Under the pieces are notes generated by a model. It had not been told where the DNA came from. It searched no databases and saw nothing but the letters and a program-made list of their open reading frames with translations. Positions 16,303 to 25,695 of a stretch of DNA of 64,000 nucleotides are shown piece after piece. The position numbers were made by a program, and so were the translations under genes. This DNA comes from Paenibacillus durus ATCC 35681 (GTDB lineage Bacteria; Bacillota; Bacilli; Paenibacillales; Paenibacillaceae). How positions within the stretch are numbered: position 1 is the first letter of the stretch; each line of letters starts with the position of its first letter. The DNA lies in assembly GCF_000993825.1 (NCBI RefSeq), contig NZ_CP011114.1, positions 2,542,001 through 2,606,000 on the forward strand, given 5' to 3'.

Positions 16303-17844
16303 CTATTTAGCGTACTCAACCGCCCGTGTCTCGCGAATAACAGTGACCTTGATATGACCCGGGTAGTCCAGTTCATTTTCAATCGTCTTCGTAATATCAC
16401 GCGCCAGCCGGAAAGCTTCGGCATCGTCGATCTTGTCAGGCTGCACCATTACGCGGACCTCACGGCCGGCTTGAATCGCATATGACTTCTCGACGCCTTC
16501 GAAAGATTCGGAAATCTCCTCCAGCTTCTCCAGACGCTTGATATACGTTTCCAGCGTTTCCCGGCGTGCTCCCGGTCTTGCCGCCGACAATGCGTCAGCC
16601 GCACCAACCAGCATAGCGATAACCGAGGTCGCTTCTGCATCGCCGTGATGGGAAGCAATGCTATTAATGACAACAGGATGTTCTTTATATTTCTTAGCAA
16701 GCTCCACGCCAATCTCGACGTGTGAGCCTTCCACCTCATGATCCAGCGCTTTGCCGATATCATGAAGCAGTCCCGCGCGTTTGGCTAGCACGATGTCTTC
16801 CCCAAGCTCACCGGCCATCAGCCCGGTCAAATAAGCAACCTCCATGGAGTGCTTCAATACGTTCTGACCATAGCTTGTACGGAATTTCAGTCGACCGAGA
16901 ATTTTGATCAAATCCGGGTGCAGACCATGAACGCCAACCTCGAAGGTGGCTTGCTCGCCATATTCTCGAATCCGTTCATCCACTTCCTTACGCGATTTCT
17001 CGACCATTTCTTCGATACGCGCCGGATGAATACGTCCGTCTGCCACTAGCTTCTCCAGTGCCGTACGGGCCACTTCCCGGCGAATCGGATCAAATCCTGA
17101 CAAAATAACCGCTTCTGGCGTGTCGTCGATGATGAGGTCAATCCCGGTGAGGGTTTCCAGAGCCCGGATATTCCGGCCTTCGCGCCCGATTATCCGTCCC
17201 TTCATTTCCTCATTCGGAAGTGTAACGACGGATACCGTTGTTTCCGCCACATGATCGGCGGCGCAGCGTTGAATAGCTAGGGTAATGATCTCGCGGGATT
17301 TCTTGTCCGCTTCTTCCTTCGCCTGCTGCTCAATATCCTTGATCATCTGTGCGGTTTCATGCCGAACTTCCTGTTCCACATTGGAAAGAATAATACTTCT
17401 GGCGTCTTCCATGCTCAAATTGGAGATACGCTCCAATTCAGCAACCTGATTTTTGTAAATTACATCGATTTGCTGCTGGGTTTCGTCAATTCGTTTCTCT
17501 TTGTTAGCCACTTGTTCTTCTTTTCGTTCAAGCGATTCCATTTTTTTATCCAGCGATTCTTCCTTTTGCAGCAACCGTCTTTCCTGACGTTGGATTTCAT
17601 TCCGACGCTCACGAGTTTCCTTCTCAGCCTCGGTACGGATTCTGTGGACTTCGTCCTTGGCTTCCAATACCGTTTCCTTCTTCAGCGCCTCCGCTTCCTT
17701 CTTCGCGTTCTCCACGATTACGGCAGCGGCCTGTTCCGCGCTGGAAATCTTAGCTTCTGCAAGGGATTTCCGAATAAAATAACCGAACCCAAAGAATAAT
17801 GTCGCTACAACGAGAACGATGATGACCCAGATCCAGGTGTCCAT
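16303..17844 (-). CDS. rny: Ribonuclease Y
   Basis: 513 residues from ATG 17844 with GGAGGTG 8 bases upstream (an in-frame GTG three codons earlier overlaps that site). A single N-terminal membrane helix (about residues 4-24) is followed by a long charged coiled coil (about 30-200), a KH domain with [14 protein letters not shown], and an HD domain with [12 protein letters not shown]. This is the membrane-bound endonuclease that starts mRNA decay in Firmicutes. ymdB follows, and the RicA specificity factor is encoded about 8 kb away. Confidence 0.98.
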   Translation of the reverse strand: MDTWIWVIIVLVVATLFFGFGYFIRKSLAEAKISSAEQAAAVIVENAKKEAEALKKETVLEAKDEVHRIRTEAEKETRERRNEIQRQERRLLQKEESLDKKMESLERKEEQVANKEKRIDETQQQIDVIYKNQVAELERISNLSMEDARSIILSNVEQEVRHETAQMIKDIEQQAKEEADKKSREIITLAIQRCAADHVAETTVSVVTLPNEEMKGRIIGREGRNIRALETLTGIDLIIDDTPEAVILSGFDPIRREVARTALEKLVADGRIHPARIEEMVEKSRKEVDERIREYGEQATFEVGVHGLHPDLIKILGRLKFRTSYGQNVLKHSMEVAYLTGLMAGELGEDIVLAKRAGLLHDIGKALDHEVEGSHVEIGVELAKKYKEHPVVINSIASHHGDAEATSVIAMLVGAADALSAARPGARRETLETYIKRLEKLEEISESFEGVEKSYAIQAGREVRVMVQPDKIDDAEAFRLARDITKTIENELDYPGHIKVTVIRETRAVEYAK

Positions 17845-18091
17845 CTGTTTCACCTCCTCGTTGGTTCCTCCAAGGCATTCCTTGGGATTGTGCAGTTGTC
17901 AAACTATCCGTTCATCACCATACAAAAAAAACGGTAAATTCACCGATTGCCGAACTGCACATGATTCACATGCACACTGCCCGCCGCATCCGGCGATTAC
18001 ATTTCATATGAGTTGATACGCGAATCGTTTAGAAAAAGATGGCCTTTTTGGGAAGGAAAAAGGATTCTTATTTTATGCCGATTCATGTTAT

Positions 18092-18121
18092 ATTTTATTA
18101 TTTATAAAAAGACATTGTCAA
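18092..18121 (-). promoter_or_regulatory. Promoter of rny
   Basis: Minus strand: perfect -35 TTGACA (18116-18121) and an AT-rich -10 ATAAAA/TAAAAT at 17-18 base spacing. The rny start is about 240 bases away, so the mRNA has a long leader; the 17845-18153 gap otherwise holds only a small CCAAGG-AATG-CCTTGG hairpin near 17872-17887. Confidence 0.7.
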
Positions 18122-18153
18122 GAGAGCCAATCCCGGGCGCAAAGTCAAGGGAG

Positions 18154-18882
18154 TCAGTCAAACTCGCAAAACTCATCCTCCGCTCCGTCCATGTCCTGCC
18201 ACAGTGAATGAAGGACACTTCGGACAATTTCGCCCGAAAATCCGCGTCTCATCAAAAAAGCGCCTGTCTTCCTTCTCTTGTCAGCGGCCTCGCCCTTGAT
18301 CGAATTCCACTTCTTGCGCCCCAGCTCCAGTGCGCTTTGCCGCTCCTGCTCAGCGCTGATTCCATCCAGTGCCTCGGCAATGACCGACTTATCAATGCCT
18401 TTCCCTCGCAGCTCGTGACGAACCCATAAGCGACCCTTGCGATGCCCGGTGATCCGCTGCTCCGCCCACTGCCTCGCATACTGGGTATCGTCAATCAACC
18501 GTTCACGCCCCAGCCGCTCCAGCACTTCGGCAATTATAGCTTCCCCGATTTCCTTCTGCCGCAAACGTCTTGCCATTTCCATCCCCGTCCGCGGCTTGCG
18601 TTCCAAATAACGCAAGCCTTCAACATAGGCCCGCTGCCGCTCATCAGCCAATACGATCTGCTGAAGGTCTTCCTTCGTGAACGCATTTCCGGAAATCATC
18701 CGGTACTTGATCATAATATCCTCGTGGACGCTCAGACTGAATGTCCCAAAATGAATAATATAGCGGTGATCGGATTTTTGCCCACGTTCCACCCTGGTTA
18801 TCGCCAGCGGCTCATCGTCAGGGAACTGTGAGAGCGCATCTTCCTCCGGCTGCTCGCCTTCATAATCAAGCTGTATTGTCAT
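18154..18882 (-). CDS. recX: RecX, regulator of RecA
   Basis: 242 residues. The RecX helical repeats are visible: LRYLERKPRTGMEMARRLRQK, then LERLGRERLIDDTQYARQWAEQR, then RVRHELRGKGI-like and LMRRGFSGEIV segments. RecX binds RecA filaments and modulates their activity. ATG 18882 with AAGGGAGG 10 bases upstream. It lies 131 bases downstream of recA behind a terminator, so it is probably co-transcribed at a reduced level in the SOS response. Confidence 0.93.
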   Translation of the reverse strand: MTIQLDYEGEQPEEDALSQFPDDEPLAITRVERGQKSDHRYIIHFGTFSLSVHEDIMIKYRMISGNAFTKEDLQQIVLADERQRAYVEGLRYLERKPRTGMEMARRLRQKEIGEAIIAEVLERLGRERLIDDTQYARQWAEQRITGHRKGRLWVRHELRGKGIDKSVIAEALDGISAEQERQSALELGRKKWNSIKGEAADKRRKTGAFLMRRGFSGEIVRSVLHSLWQDMDGAEDEFCEFD

Positions 18883-18965
18883 ATGTGTGCATCCTCCCTT
18901 CTACTCGTATAACCGCCTTGATGCAGCGAAGGGAGCATGATTCCCATATACTTCCTTTCCCGTAT

Positions 18966-19001
18966 AAAAAAGACGCCCTATACGGTTATAAAGGGCGCCT
19001 C
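18966..19001 (-). terminator. Terminator between recA and recX
   Basis: GGCGCCCT / AGGGCGTC arms with a 12-base loop followed by TTTTTT on the minus strand, directly after recA. Confidence 0.85.
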
Positions 19002-19013
19002 ACTTTCAATAGA

Positions 19014-20075
19014 TTATTCGATTTCGAGCAGTGCCTGTTCTTCCTGCTTCTCTGCTTCGATCTCCGCTTCCGTTGGAGGGGCGACGATTGTAGACAGATT
19101 GCTCGCTTCACGAATCTTATTCTCAATGACAAGCGCCAAATCCTGATGTTCCTTCAGGAACTGCTTCGCATTCTCGCGGCCTTGACCCAGCCGTTCACCT
19201 TCATAGGAGTACCATGCGCCGCTCTTGTTGACGATATCCATTTCCGTGCCAATATCGACGAGACTTCCTTCTCTGGAAATGCCTTCACCGTACATAATAT
19301 CGATATCCGCCTGTTTGAACGGAGGCGCCACCTTGTTCTTTACAACCTTGATTCGCGTGCGGTTACCCACGATATCATTGCCCATCTTAATACTCTCTAC
19401 GCGGCGCACATCAAGGCGAACCGTAGAGTAGAATTTCAATGCGCGGCCGCCGGGAGTCGTCTCGGGATTACCGAACATAACGCCGATCTTCTCACGAAGC
19501 TGGTTGATAAAGATAGCAATCGTCTTCGATTTGTTAATGGAGCCGGACAGCTTACGCAGGGCCTGGGACATCAGCCGTGCTTGCAAGCCGACATGGGAAT
19601 CGCCCATCTCGCCTTCGATTTCAGCTTTCGGAACCAGCGCAGCCACGGAGTCTACCACAATAATATCTACCGCGCCGCTGCGGACAAGCGCTTCCGCAAT
19701 CTCCAGCGCCTGCTCGCCGGTGTCCGGCTGGGACAGCAGCAGTTCGTCAATGTTAACGCCCAGTTTGCTTGCATAGCTCGGGTCCAGCGCATGCTCCGCA
19801 TCAATGAAGGCGGCTTGTCCTCCGAGCTTCTGAACCTCCGCAATCGCATGTAGGGCAACTGTTGTCTTACCGGAGGATTCCGGTCCATATACTTCTATAA
19901 TCCGGCCTTTGGGAAGTCCGCCAATCCCAAGGGCAATATCTAAAGCCAGCGATCCGCTGGGTACGATCTCAACTTGCATATGAGTCGATTCTCCCAGTTT
20001 CATGACGGAACCTTTACCGAATTGTTTCTCTATTTGACGAAGCGCCATTTCAAGCGCTGCACGACGATCTGACAA
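19014..20075 (-). CDS. recA: Recombinase A
   Basis: 353 residues, typical length. Starts [22 protein letters not shown] after a TTG codon; the family N-terminus places the start exactly there. Walker A is GPESSGKTT near residue 66, then [13 protein letters not shown] and loop L2. Acidic C-terminal tail as usual. RecA forms filaments on single-stranded DNA for homologous repair and triggers LexA self-cleavage. The ribosome site AAAGGATG is moderate. An SOS box and a good sigma-A promoter lie upstream; cinA precedes it as in many Firmicutes. Confidence 0.98.
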   Translation of the reverse strand: MSDRRAALEMALRQIEKQFGKGSVMKLGESTHMQVEIVPSGSLALDIALGIGGLPKGRIIEVYGPESSGKTTVALHAIAEVQKLGGQAAFIDAEHALDPSYASKLGVNIDELLLSQPDTGEQALEIAEALVRSGAVDIIVVDSVAALVPKAEIEGEMGDSHVGLQARLMSQALRKLSGSINKSKTIAIFINQLREKIGVMFGNPETTPGGRALKFYSTVRLDVRRVESIKMGNDIVGNRTRIKVVKNKVAPPFKQADIDIMYGEGISREGSLVDIGTEMDIVNKSGAWYSYEGERLGQGRENAKQFLKEHQDLALVIENKIREASNLSTIVAPPTEAEIEAEKQEEQALLEIE

Positions 20076-20130
20076 TCAGATCACATCCTTTTCACTGTTA
20101 TAATATCAGAAAGGTAAACCTTGTATTAAT

Positions 20131-20159
20131 ATTGTATCTTGTTTTGAAGTGTTTGCCAA
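20131..20159 (-). promoter_or_regulatory. Sigma-A promoter of recA
   Basis: Minus strand: -35 TTGGCA (20154-20159), 17-base spacer, -10 TACAAT (20131-20136). It lies just downstream of the SOS box and about 55 bases before the TTG start. Confidence 0.85.
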
Positions 20160-20168
20160 GCATTTTTT

Positions 20169-20182
20169 CGAACATACATTCG
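20169..20182 (-). promoter_or_regulatory. LexA (DinR) SOS box of recA
   Basis: CGAATGTATGTTCG on the minus strand, one mismatch from the Bacillus DinR consensus CGAACNNNNGTTCG. It ends 10 bases before the -35 hexamer, so bound LexA would block RNA polymerase. Confidence 0.85.
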
Positions 20183-20226
20183 TTTTTTTCAGCCTCCAGT
20201 TCGCATCTCCCTTTTATTGTAAGTTA

Positions 20227-20267
20227 AAAAACAAAAACCGCGGCAAAGAAATACAATGCCACGGTTC
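20227..20267 (-). terminator. Terminator of cinA
   Basis: AACCGTGGC / GCCGCGGTT arms with a 13-base loop, followed by TTTGTTTTTT on the minus strand, 36 bases past the cinA stop. It insulates recA from the upstream operon. Confidence 0.85.
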
Positions 20268-20302
20268 TTCCGTATGCTTCCATTATATAAGAGAAGAGCT
20301 GA

Positions 20303-21592
20303 TCATTTCAAGCCTGAACCTTCGAGTGGCGTATCCGCCTTGCGTTCCGCCAGTCTGCGCCACAGCCGATACAAAATGGCCTTGACGGAGCGAATGCGGA
20401 TATTGTCGCGGTTGCCTGACAGCCTAAGCTCGAATACTTCTGTCTTGCCGTCTTTCTCGGCGATGCCGATATAAACCAGACCGACAGGCTTGCGCTCAGA
20501 GGAGCCCGGACCCGCCACACCGGTAATCGACAGACCATAATCCGTACCGGTGGTAATTCTGACCTGCTCCGCCAGAACCTCAGCTACTTCGCGGCTAACC
20601 GCGCCGAAAGAGTCCGGTCCTTCCAAGTAATTCTTAGGCACATTCAGCAGCTTCTGCTTCATTTCATTGGAATAGCAAACAATGCCTCCCATAAACATGG
20701 ATGAGCTGCCGGGAATGCTCGTAATGCTCTCCATCAGCAGTCCGCCCGTACAGCTCTCGGCGCAGCTCACGGTAAGTCCTTCATTCGTCATCCAATCCAC
20801 GATTACCTTTTCCATCGGAACATCGGTAGAGGCGTACAAGTTCTCAGGAAGAATAGCTCTTATTTGTTCCTCCAGCGCATCCAGCTTCTCCATCGCTTCG
20901 CTGCGAGTAGGCGCCTTGGTGGAAATGCGCACCGTCACCTCGCCTTCTTTGGCATAAGGAGCGATCGTCGGATCGTTTTGGCCGTGAATAAGATTAATCA
21001 GCTTGTCTTCAAGCAGAGATTCCCCGATGCCGGCAAATTTAAGCATTTTGGAATAAAGGGGCATCTCATTCGTCAACGCATGCTGCTGAAGCCAGGGCTT
21101 GGCTTGCTCTGTAAACATCGGCTTCATTTCCCTTGGCGGTCCGGGAAGAACGATATAGTAGTTGCTCTCATGACGGATTGCAAGGCCCACAGCCAGTCCC
21201 GTCTCATTCGGAAGAGGCGTCGAATCGTCGATCACAAGCGCCTGCCGGCGATTGTTCTCAGTCATTGGTACCCCCCGGCCTTTGAAGAATCGGTCCACAT
21301 GCTCCATCGCCATCTGATCGATGTGGAGTCCACGGCCCAGCGAAGCCGCCAAAGCATCCTTCGTCAGATCGTCCTCCGTCGGTCCGATCCCTCCTGTAAA
21401 TAAGATGAGATCGGCGCGCCCCTTCGCGATTTCAATAGCCTCCTGCAGCCGGACACTGTTATCGCCTACCACAGTCTGAAAATAGACGTCAATGCCAAGA
21501 GCGGCAAGCTCGACGGACAGAAACTGGGCGTTGCTGTTCACGATTTGGCCGAGCAGCAGTTCCGTACCAACTGCAATAATCTCTGCTTTCAT
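20303..21592 (-). CDS. cinA: CinA: competence/damage-inducible protein with NMN deamidase domain
   Basis: 429 residues from ATG 21592, 9 bases after GGGAGG. The N-terminal MoCF-like domain has IIAVGTELLLGQIVN and LFTGGIGPTEDDLTKDAL; the C-terminal PncC-type domain has VSCAESCTGGLL and SITGVAGPG. Domain order and length match full CinA, linked to ADP-ribose/NMN salvage and to competence in Gram-positive bacteria. It precedes recA, a conserved pairing, but a terminator and recA's own promoter separate them. Confidence 0.95.
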   Translation of the reverse strand: MKAEIIAVGTELLLGQIVNSNAQFLSVELAALGIDVYFQTVVGDNSVRLQEAIEIAKGRADLILFTGGIGPTEDDLTKDALAASLGRGLHIDQMAMEHVDRFFKGRGVPMTENNRRQALVIDDSTPLPNETGLAVGLAIRHESNYYIVLPGPPREMKPMFTEQAKPWLQQHALTNEMPLYSKMLKFAGIGESLLEDKLINLIHGQNDPTIAPYAKEGEVTVRISTKAPTRSEAMEKLDALEEQIRAILPENLYASTDVPMEKVIVDWMTNEGLTVSCAESCTGGLLMESITSIPGSSSMFMGGIVCYSNEMKQKLLNVPKNYLEGPDSFGAVSREVAEVLAEQVRITTGTDYGLSITGVAGPGSSERKPVGLVYIGIAEKDGKTEVFELRLSGNRDNIRIRSVKAILYRLWRRLAERKADTPLEGSGLK

Positions 21593-21699
21593 ATCATCAT
21601 TCCTCCCATGAGTTATCATCAGCCGTTACACGGATAGAAACGGGGCAATAGGTCTATTGTCTACTGCCCCGCTGCGGATCACGGCAAGCCGGCCCGATA

Positions 21700-22287
21700 T
21701 TAAGCGTTATTCAGTTGAAGCAGCTCCTTATTTTTCACGAAATAATCGATGCCAGAGTAAATCGTAATCAAAGCGGCCGCCCAAATGGCAATCCTGTCAA
21801 AAGGGATACCGACGAACTGAAACGGAAAATTGTTAAGCAGCAGCAAGGAAATCGCAATAATCTGCACGATCGTCTTAATTTTGCCCCATCTGCTGGCCGC
21901 AACGACCTTACCATCCAGCAGCGCCACTTGACGCAGACCGGTAACGGCAAATTCGCGGCTGATAATGACGATGGCAATCCAGGAATCGCATCTGCCCAGC
22001 TCGACCAGCGAAATCAGCACCGCTGACACGAGCAGCTTATCGGCCAAGGGATCGAGCAGCTTGCCTAGATTGGTTACCATATTATACTTGCGGGCAATGT
22101 AGCCGTCGATACCATCCGTGCTTGCCGCCAGCAAGAAAATAATTGCGGCGATAAGGTGGTTGAACGAGAGCTGAAAGGAGCCCCAATGCAGCGGATTCGG
22201 GTAGAAGCTGAAATCGATCAGCAGGAAGAACATCATGATCGGAATCAGACATATTCGGGCAATGGTTATGCGGTTAGGCAAATTCAC
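21700..22287 (-). CDS. pgsA: CDP-diacylglycerol-glycerol-3-phosphate 3-phosphatidyltransferase
   Basis: 195 residues with several membrane segments. The CDP-alcohol phosphotransferase motif D-G-x2-A-R...G...D...D is visible as DGIDGYIARKYNMVTNLGKLLD followed by PLADK. It makes phosphatidylglycerol phosphate, the precursor of phosphatidylglycerol. GTG start overlapping the rimO stop (GTGA), with GGGGAGG about 12 bases upstream; the N-terminus NLPNRITIARI matches the family. Confidence 0.95.
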   Translation of the reverse strand: MNLPNRITIARICLIPIMMFFLLIDFSFYPNPLHWGSFQLSFNHLIAAIIFLLAASTDGIDGYIARKYNMVTNLGKLLDPLADKLLVSAVLISLVELGRCDSWIAIVIISREFAVTGLRQVALLDGKVVAASRWGKIKTIVQIIAISLLLLNNFPFQFVGIPFDRIAIWAAALITIYSGIDYFVKNKELLQLNNA

Positions 22288-23615
22288 TGAAGCACTTCCT
22301 CCCCTGACAAATCATATTCGAAAGCATGGGTTATGCGGACCTTCGTAATCTCCCCGATGCCAATGCTGCTGCCCTTAACAAATACTTCTCCGTCAATCTC
22401 CGGCGCGTCATACTGCGAGCGTCCGATATAGACATCGCTGCGGCCGTCGTAGCGTTCTACTAGCACATCCAGAACTTGGCCCACAAACCGGCTGCCCCGA
22501 TCCTGGGTAACCTTGCGCTGAAGCTCCATCAGCGTGTTGGCGCGCCATTCCTTCACTTCATCCGGCACCTGGTCCGGCAGGCGCGAAGCCGGAGTTCCCT
22601 CTTCGTTGGAATAAGTAAATACCCCCAGCCGATCAAAACCGACTTCGCTTACAAACTCACACAAGCGCTGAAAATCCTCTTCAGTCTCGCCGGGGAAACC
22701 GACAATGAGCGAAGTGCGCAGCGACACGCCGGGGATCATCTCCCGAATCCGGGCGATCAGTTCGCGGATATCCCGCTGGCGGCCGGGTCTGCGCATGCGT
22801 TTGAGAATCGAGTCTTCACTATGCTGAAGCGGTATATCCACGTATTTGCAGATCTTCGGATTATTCGCCATCGTCTGAATCAGCTCTTCGGTGAAAAATC
22901 CGGGATAAGCATAATGCAATCTGACCCATTCGATCCCTTCCACTTCGCTTACGCGATCAAGCAGCTCGGGCAGCTTGAACTCCTCGTACAGATCGGTTCC
23001 GTAATTGGTCGAGTCCTGAGCGATCAGGCTGATCTCCTTTACCCCTTGCACTGCGAGTGTTCTGACCTCGGCCAGAATCGACTCTATGGAACGGCTGCGG
23101 AACGCTCCGCGCATAATCGGGATGCTGCAGAACGTGCAATTGTTGTCGCAGCCTTCCGCAATTTTGACATAGGTAGTATAACGCGGCGTCGATACCTTGC
23201 GGGGCAGCGCCTCCTCATAATTAAAGACCGGATTGCCAACCCATACCGGCCTGCTTCCTCTCACGGCTTCATCAACAATCTGAACGATGTTGTGAAAATC
23301 TCCCGTTCCGACGATTCCGTCGATCTCGGGCATTTCCTCCATCAGCTCCGTCTTGTAGCGCTGGGTTAAGCAGCCCGATACGATCAGCGCCTTGAGATTG
23401 CCGCTCTCTTTTAGCTCCGCAAGCTCAAGAATCGTGTTGACGGATTGCTCTTTGGCTTCATCGATAAATCCGCACGTATTTACAATAATGACGGTAGCTT
23501 CTTCCTTACGGTCCACAAGCGCATATCCACGTTCATGAACCAGGCCGGACATAATCTCCGAGTCTACCAAATTTTTTTCGCAGCCGAGTGTAACAATGTT
23601 AATCTTTTCTGTCAT
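22284..23615 (-). CDS. rimO: Ribosomal protein S12 methylthiotransferase RimO
   Basis: 443 residues. N-terminal UPF0004 domain with TLGCEKNLVDSE, VNTCGFIDEAKEQS and VSGCLTQRY; radical SAM motif CDNNCTFCSIP; C-terminal TRAM domain. The paralogous MiaB in this window has the IVPYTRG signature instead, so this one is RimO, which methylthiolates an aspartate of S12. ATG with GGAGG about 8 bases upstream. Translationally coupled to pgsA. B. subtilis lacks a gene at this position, so the rimO-pgsA pairing is a feature of this lineage. Confidence 0.93.
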   Translation of the reverse strand: MTEKINIVTLGCEKNLVDSEIMSGLVHERGYALVDRKEEATVIIVNTCGFIDEAKEQSVNTILELAELKESGNLKALIVSGCLTQRYKTELMEEMPEIDGIVGTGDFHNIVQIVDEAVRGSRPVWVGNPVFNYEEALPRKVSTPRYTTYVKIAEGCDNNCTFCSIPIMRGAFRSRSIESILAEVRTLAVQGVKEISLIAQDSTNYGTDLYEEFKLPELLDRVSEVEGIEWVRLHYAYPGFFTEELIQTMANNPKICKYVDIPLQHSEDSILKRMRRPGRQRDIRELIARIREMIPGVSLRTSLIVGFPGETEEDFQRLCEFVSEVGFDRLGVFTYSNEEGTPASRLPDQVPDEVKEWRANTLMELQRKVTQDRGSRFVGQVLDVLVERYDGRSDVYIGRSQYDAPEIDGEVFVKGSSIGIGEITKVRITHAFEYDLSGEEVLQ

Positions 23616-23691
23616 TAGTCATCCTCCAAATAATACAAAACACGTATCCACATTTTCTTAAGCAAGTATAATATAGCCGGAATTCGGCTGT

Positions 23692-23745
23692 CAAAAACAC
23701 AAAGCACCCCGCAGATCTTCGCTTTGTGAGCGCGCTGCGGGGCAC
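23692..23745 (-). terminator. Terminator after yajQ
   Basis: GTGCCCCGCAG / CTGCGGGGTGC arms with a 20-base loop, then TTTGTGTTTTTG on the minus strand, 8 bases past the yajQ stop. Confidence 0.85.
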
Positions 23746-23752
23746 GGAATCA

Positions 23753-24244
23753 TTATTTCAGGTTAGTGTACTGCAAATCAAGCGGCAAGTCAGCCTTGTT
23801 AAGAAGCTGGATAATTTGCTGCAGATCGTCTCTGCTCTTACCGGTGACGCGAATCTGATCGCCCTGAATTTGGCTCTTAACCTTCAGCTTGGAATCACGG
23901 ATCAGCACATTGATCTTCTTGGCGTTATCCTGATCGATCCCCTGTTTAAGTCCGAGCCGCTGGCGAACCGTCCCCAAGGAGGCAGGCTCGATTTTGCCAA
24001 AGTCAAGATTCTTGAGCGTAATGCCCCTCTTAACCATCTTCGACTGCAAAATATCAATGACAGCGTTCAGCTTATACTCGTCGTCCGATACAATGATCAG
24101 CGCGTCTTTTTCCAGCTTAAGGCTGCTCTTGCTCCCCTTGAAATCGAAGCGGTTTTGAATCTCTTTTTCCGTCTGATGAATCGCATTGGTCAATTCCTGA
24201 ATATCCATTTTGGACACAATATCGAATGAACTTTCCGAAGCCAT
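23753..24244 (-). CDS. yajQ: YajQ-family nucleotide-binding protein
   Basis: 163 residues, standard for the family. Segments [30 protein letters not shown] and [13 protein letters not shown] are diagnostic. YajQ folds as two RNP-like domains; some members bind cyclic di-GMP or tRNA/RNA. The role in Firmicutes is not settled. Single gene with its own terminator, between the small membrane protein gene and rimO. Confidence 0.93.
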   Translation of the reverse strand: MASESSFDIVSKMDIQELTNAIHQTEKEIQNRFDFKGSKSSLKLEKDALIIVSDDEYKLNAVIDILQSKMVKRGITLKNLDFGKIEPASLGTVRQRLGLKQGIDQDNAKKINVLIRDSKLKVKSQIQGDQIRVTGKSRDDLQQIIQLLNKADLPLDLQYTNLK

Positions 24245-24353
24245 ATTTCCACGTCCTTTTATGTGCGTTATTTCAGCTACTATTATATGAAAAAGACAAG
24301 GCCAAGTCTAACTGCGGGTAGTATTTAGCCCGAACATACAATCCTTATATTTC

Positions 24354-24400
24354 AAAAAAACGCCTCCTTACAAAGGGCAATTCCCCTTTTGCTGGAGGCG
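24354..24400 (-). terminator. Terminator after the small membrane protein gene
   Basis: GCGCCTCC / GGAGGCG arms flanking an inner AAAGGG-type stem, followed by TTTTTTT on the minus strand. Confidence 0.85.
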
Positions 24401-24416
24401 CCCTGCGGCATGCCTG

Positions 24417-24578
24417 TTATCTGCTTTGAATCGGACTTCTGAACATATCCAAGATCCCCAGCACGATATGCGCAAGACCGAAACCCAGGATTCCGTAACC
24501 CCAGGCTCCGGGTGTTAAGTAGTAACCAAGCAGGCTCACAATTATGCCCAAGATGATTACAATCCAGCTGACCGTCAT
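24417..24578 (-). CDS. Small membrane protein, 53 aa, unknown function
   Basis: A short gene: ATG 24578, GAGGTG 9 bases upstream, TAA stop followed at once by a strong terminator. The protein has two hydrophobic stretches, WIVIILGIIVSLLGYYL (about 5-21) and YGILGFGLAHIVLGILDMF (about 28-46), separated by a TPGAWG turn, and ends SPIQSR. This reads as a two-helix hairpin membrane protein. It lies 85 bases after rodZ, so it is probably part of the rodZ transcript. I do not recognise the family; a role at the envelope is only a guess from position. Confidence 0.75.
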   Translation of the reverse strand: MTVSWIVIILGIIVSLLGYYLTPGAWGYGILGFGLAHIVLGILDMFRSPIQSR

Positions 24579-24663
24579 CGATGCCACACCTCGCTTTGAT
24601 GGATGAACTGTTAACTATTTCTTAGGTTATCCATAGCAGCAGAGTCTATGCGCATCAATTAGC

Positions 24664-25665
24664 TTATTGGGCGGTGCTTCCATCAGCGGGTACACCGCTG
24701 TCAGTCGTTTGCCCGTTCGTACTGTCCGCCGGCGTTTCGGTTGCATTCGCTGATCCCGCGCCGCTGTCGAGCTCGAGCAAAATACGAGAGGTAGTTTTTC
24801 CGTCCGTGACGACCTGCCCGTTCACCGTAATCTGCGTAGCGGGAGAGTTGCCGGATTTAATATAAATGCCTTCGCTGCCCAGCGTAAAGGTCTTGGTATC
24901 TCCAGAGGCCGTGTTGCCAAAAGAAAGCTTCTCGCCTCTCGAATTGGTTCCTTTATATACCTCAAGCCAGCTAACGCCTGTCGCTGTAATGACAACTTGC
25001 GGATTGGTACCCGTCACCTTAAAGACGGTTGTCTTGCCTGATTTCCGGTCCTGAACTACCGTGCCGTCTTCCGCAGCCGGTGAAGGTGAAGGTGACAGCG
25101 ACGGCGAAGGAGATGGGGACGGCGAAGCGGTGGCCTCGCTTCCTGCTCCTGCTGACGCGGACGGCGTCGGTGCCGCAGCTTCTGCGGAAGCAGGGCCAGC
25201 GGACGGTGCCGCCGCAGGACTCTGTGTCTGTGTGCTCGTAGTAATCGGATTAGGGTCGGTCTGCTGGTTATCCGATTTGCCCCAGTTCGAAGCATACATA
25301 TAAATAACCACTATAATCAATACCGGAAAAATCCACATTAAGAGTGTCGGAACCCATTTGGCATTCCGCTCGGTCTCGGGTCTGCGGCTGCGCTTTTGGA
25401 GCACCGTTTCCATAGTGGAAGGCTCCTCTTTGGGCACAGGAACACTTCCGGGCTCTTGTATAAGCTCATCGGGATTAACCCCAACCGCCTCCGCATAGGT
25501 CTTGATAAAAGCCCGCACGTAAAAACTGCCGGGAAGCACCTTATAGTCTCCCGTCTCAATAGCTTCCAAATATTTCTTGCGAATTTTCGTTACTTCCTGC
25601 ACATCGTCAAGACTCATTCCCTTTTGCAGACGAGCCTCCTTCAATTGCCGGCCCAGTTCCGACAT
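24664..25665 (-). CDS. rodZ: RodZ-type cell-shape protein (YmfM)
   Basis: 333 residues. N-terminal HTH_25 domain (about 1-85; LKEARLQKGMSLDDVQEVTKI), one membrane helix at about 104-127, then a low-complexity Pro/Ser/Ala linker rich in SP pairs (about 140-200), and a DUF4115 beta domain at the C-terminus (WLEVYKGTNSRGEKLSFG). RodZ links MreB filaments to the elongation machinery. It follows ymfK by 30 bases, the conserved Bacilli order. The SP-rich linker is probably extracytoplasmic and flexible. Confidence 0.92.
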   Translation of the reverse strand: MSELGRQLKEARLQKGMSLDDVQEVTKIRKKYLEAIETGDYKVLPGSFYVRAFIKTYAEAVGVNPDELIQEPGSVPVPKEEPSTMETVLQKRSRRPETERNAKWVPTLLMWIFPVLIIVVIYMYASNWGKSDNQQTDPNPITTSTQTQSPAAAPSAGPASAEAAAPTPSASAGAGSEATASPSPSPSPSLSPSPSPAAEDGTVVQDRKSGKTTVFKVTGTNPQVVITATGVSWLEVYKGTNSRGEKLSFGNTASGDTKTFTLGSEGIYIKSGNSPATQITVNGQVVTDGKTTSRILLELDSGAGSANATETPADSTNGQTTDSGVPADGSTAQ

Positions 25666-25695
25666 GCCTTTGCCTCCTCCTCGTGTTCCCTCTAT

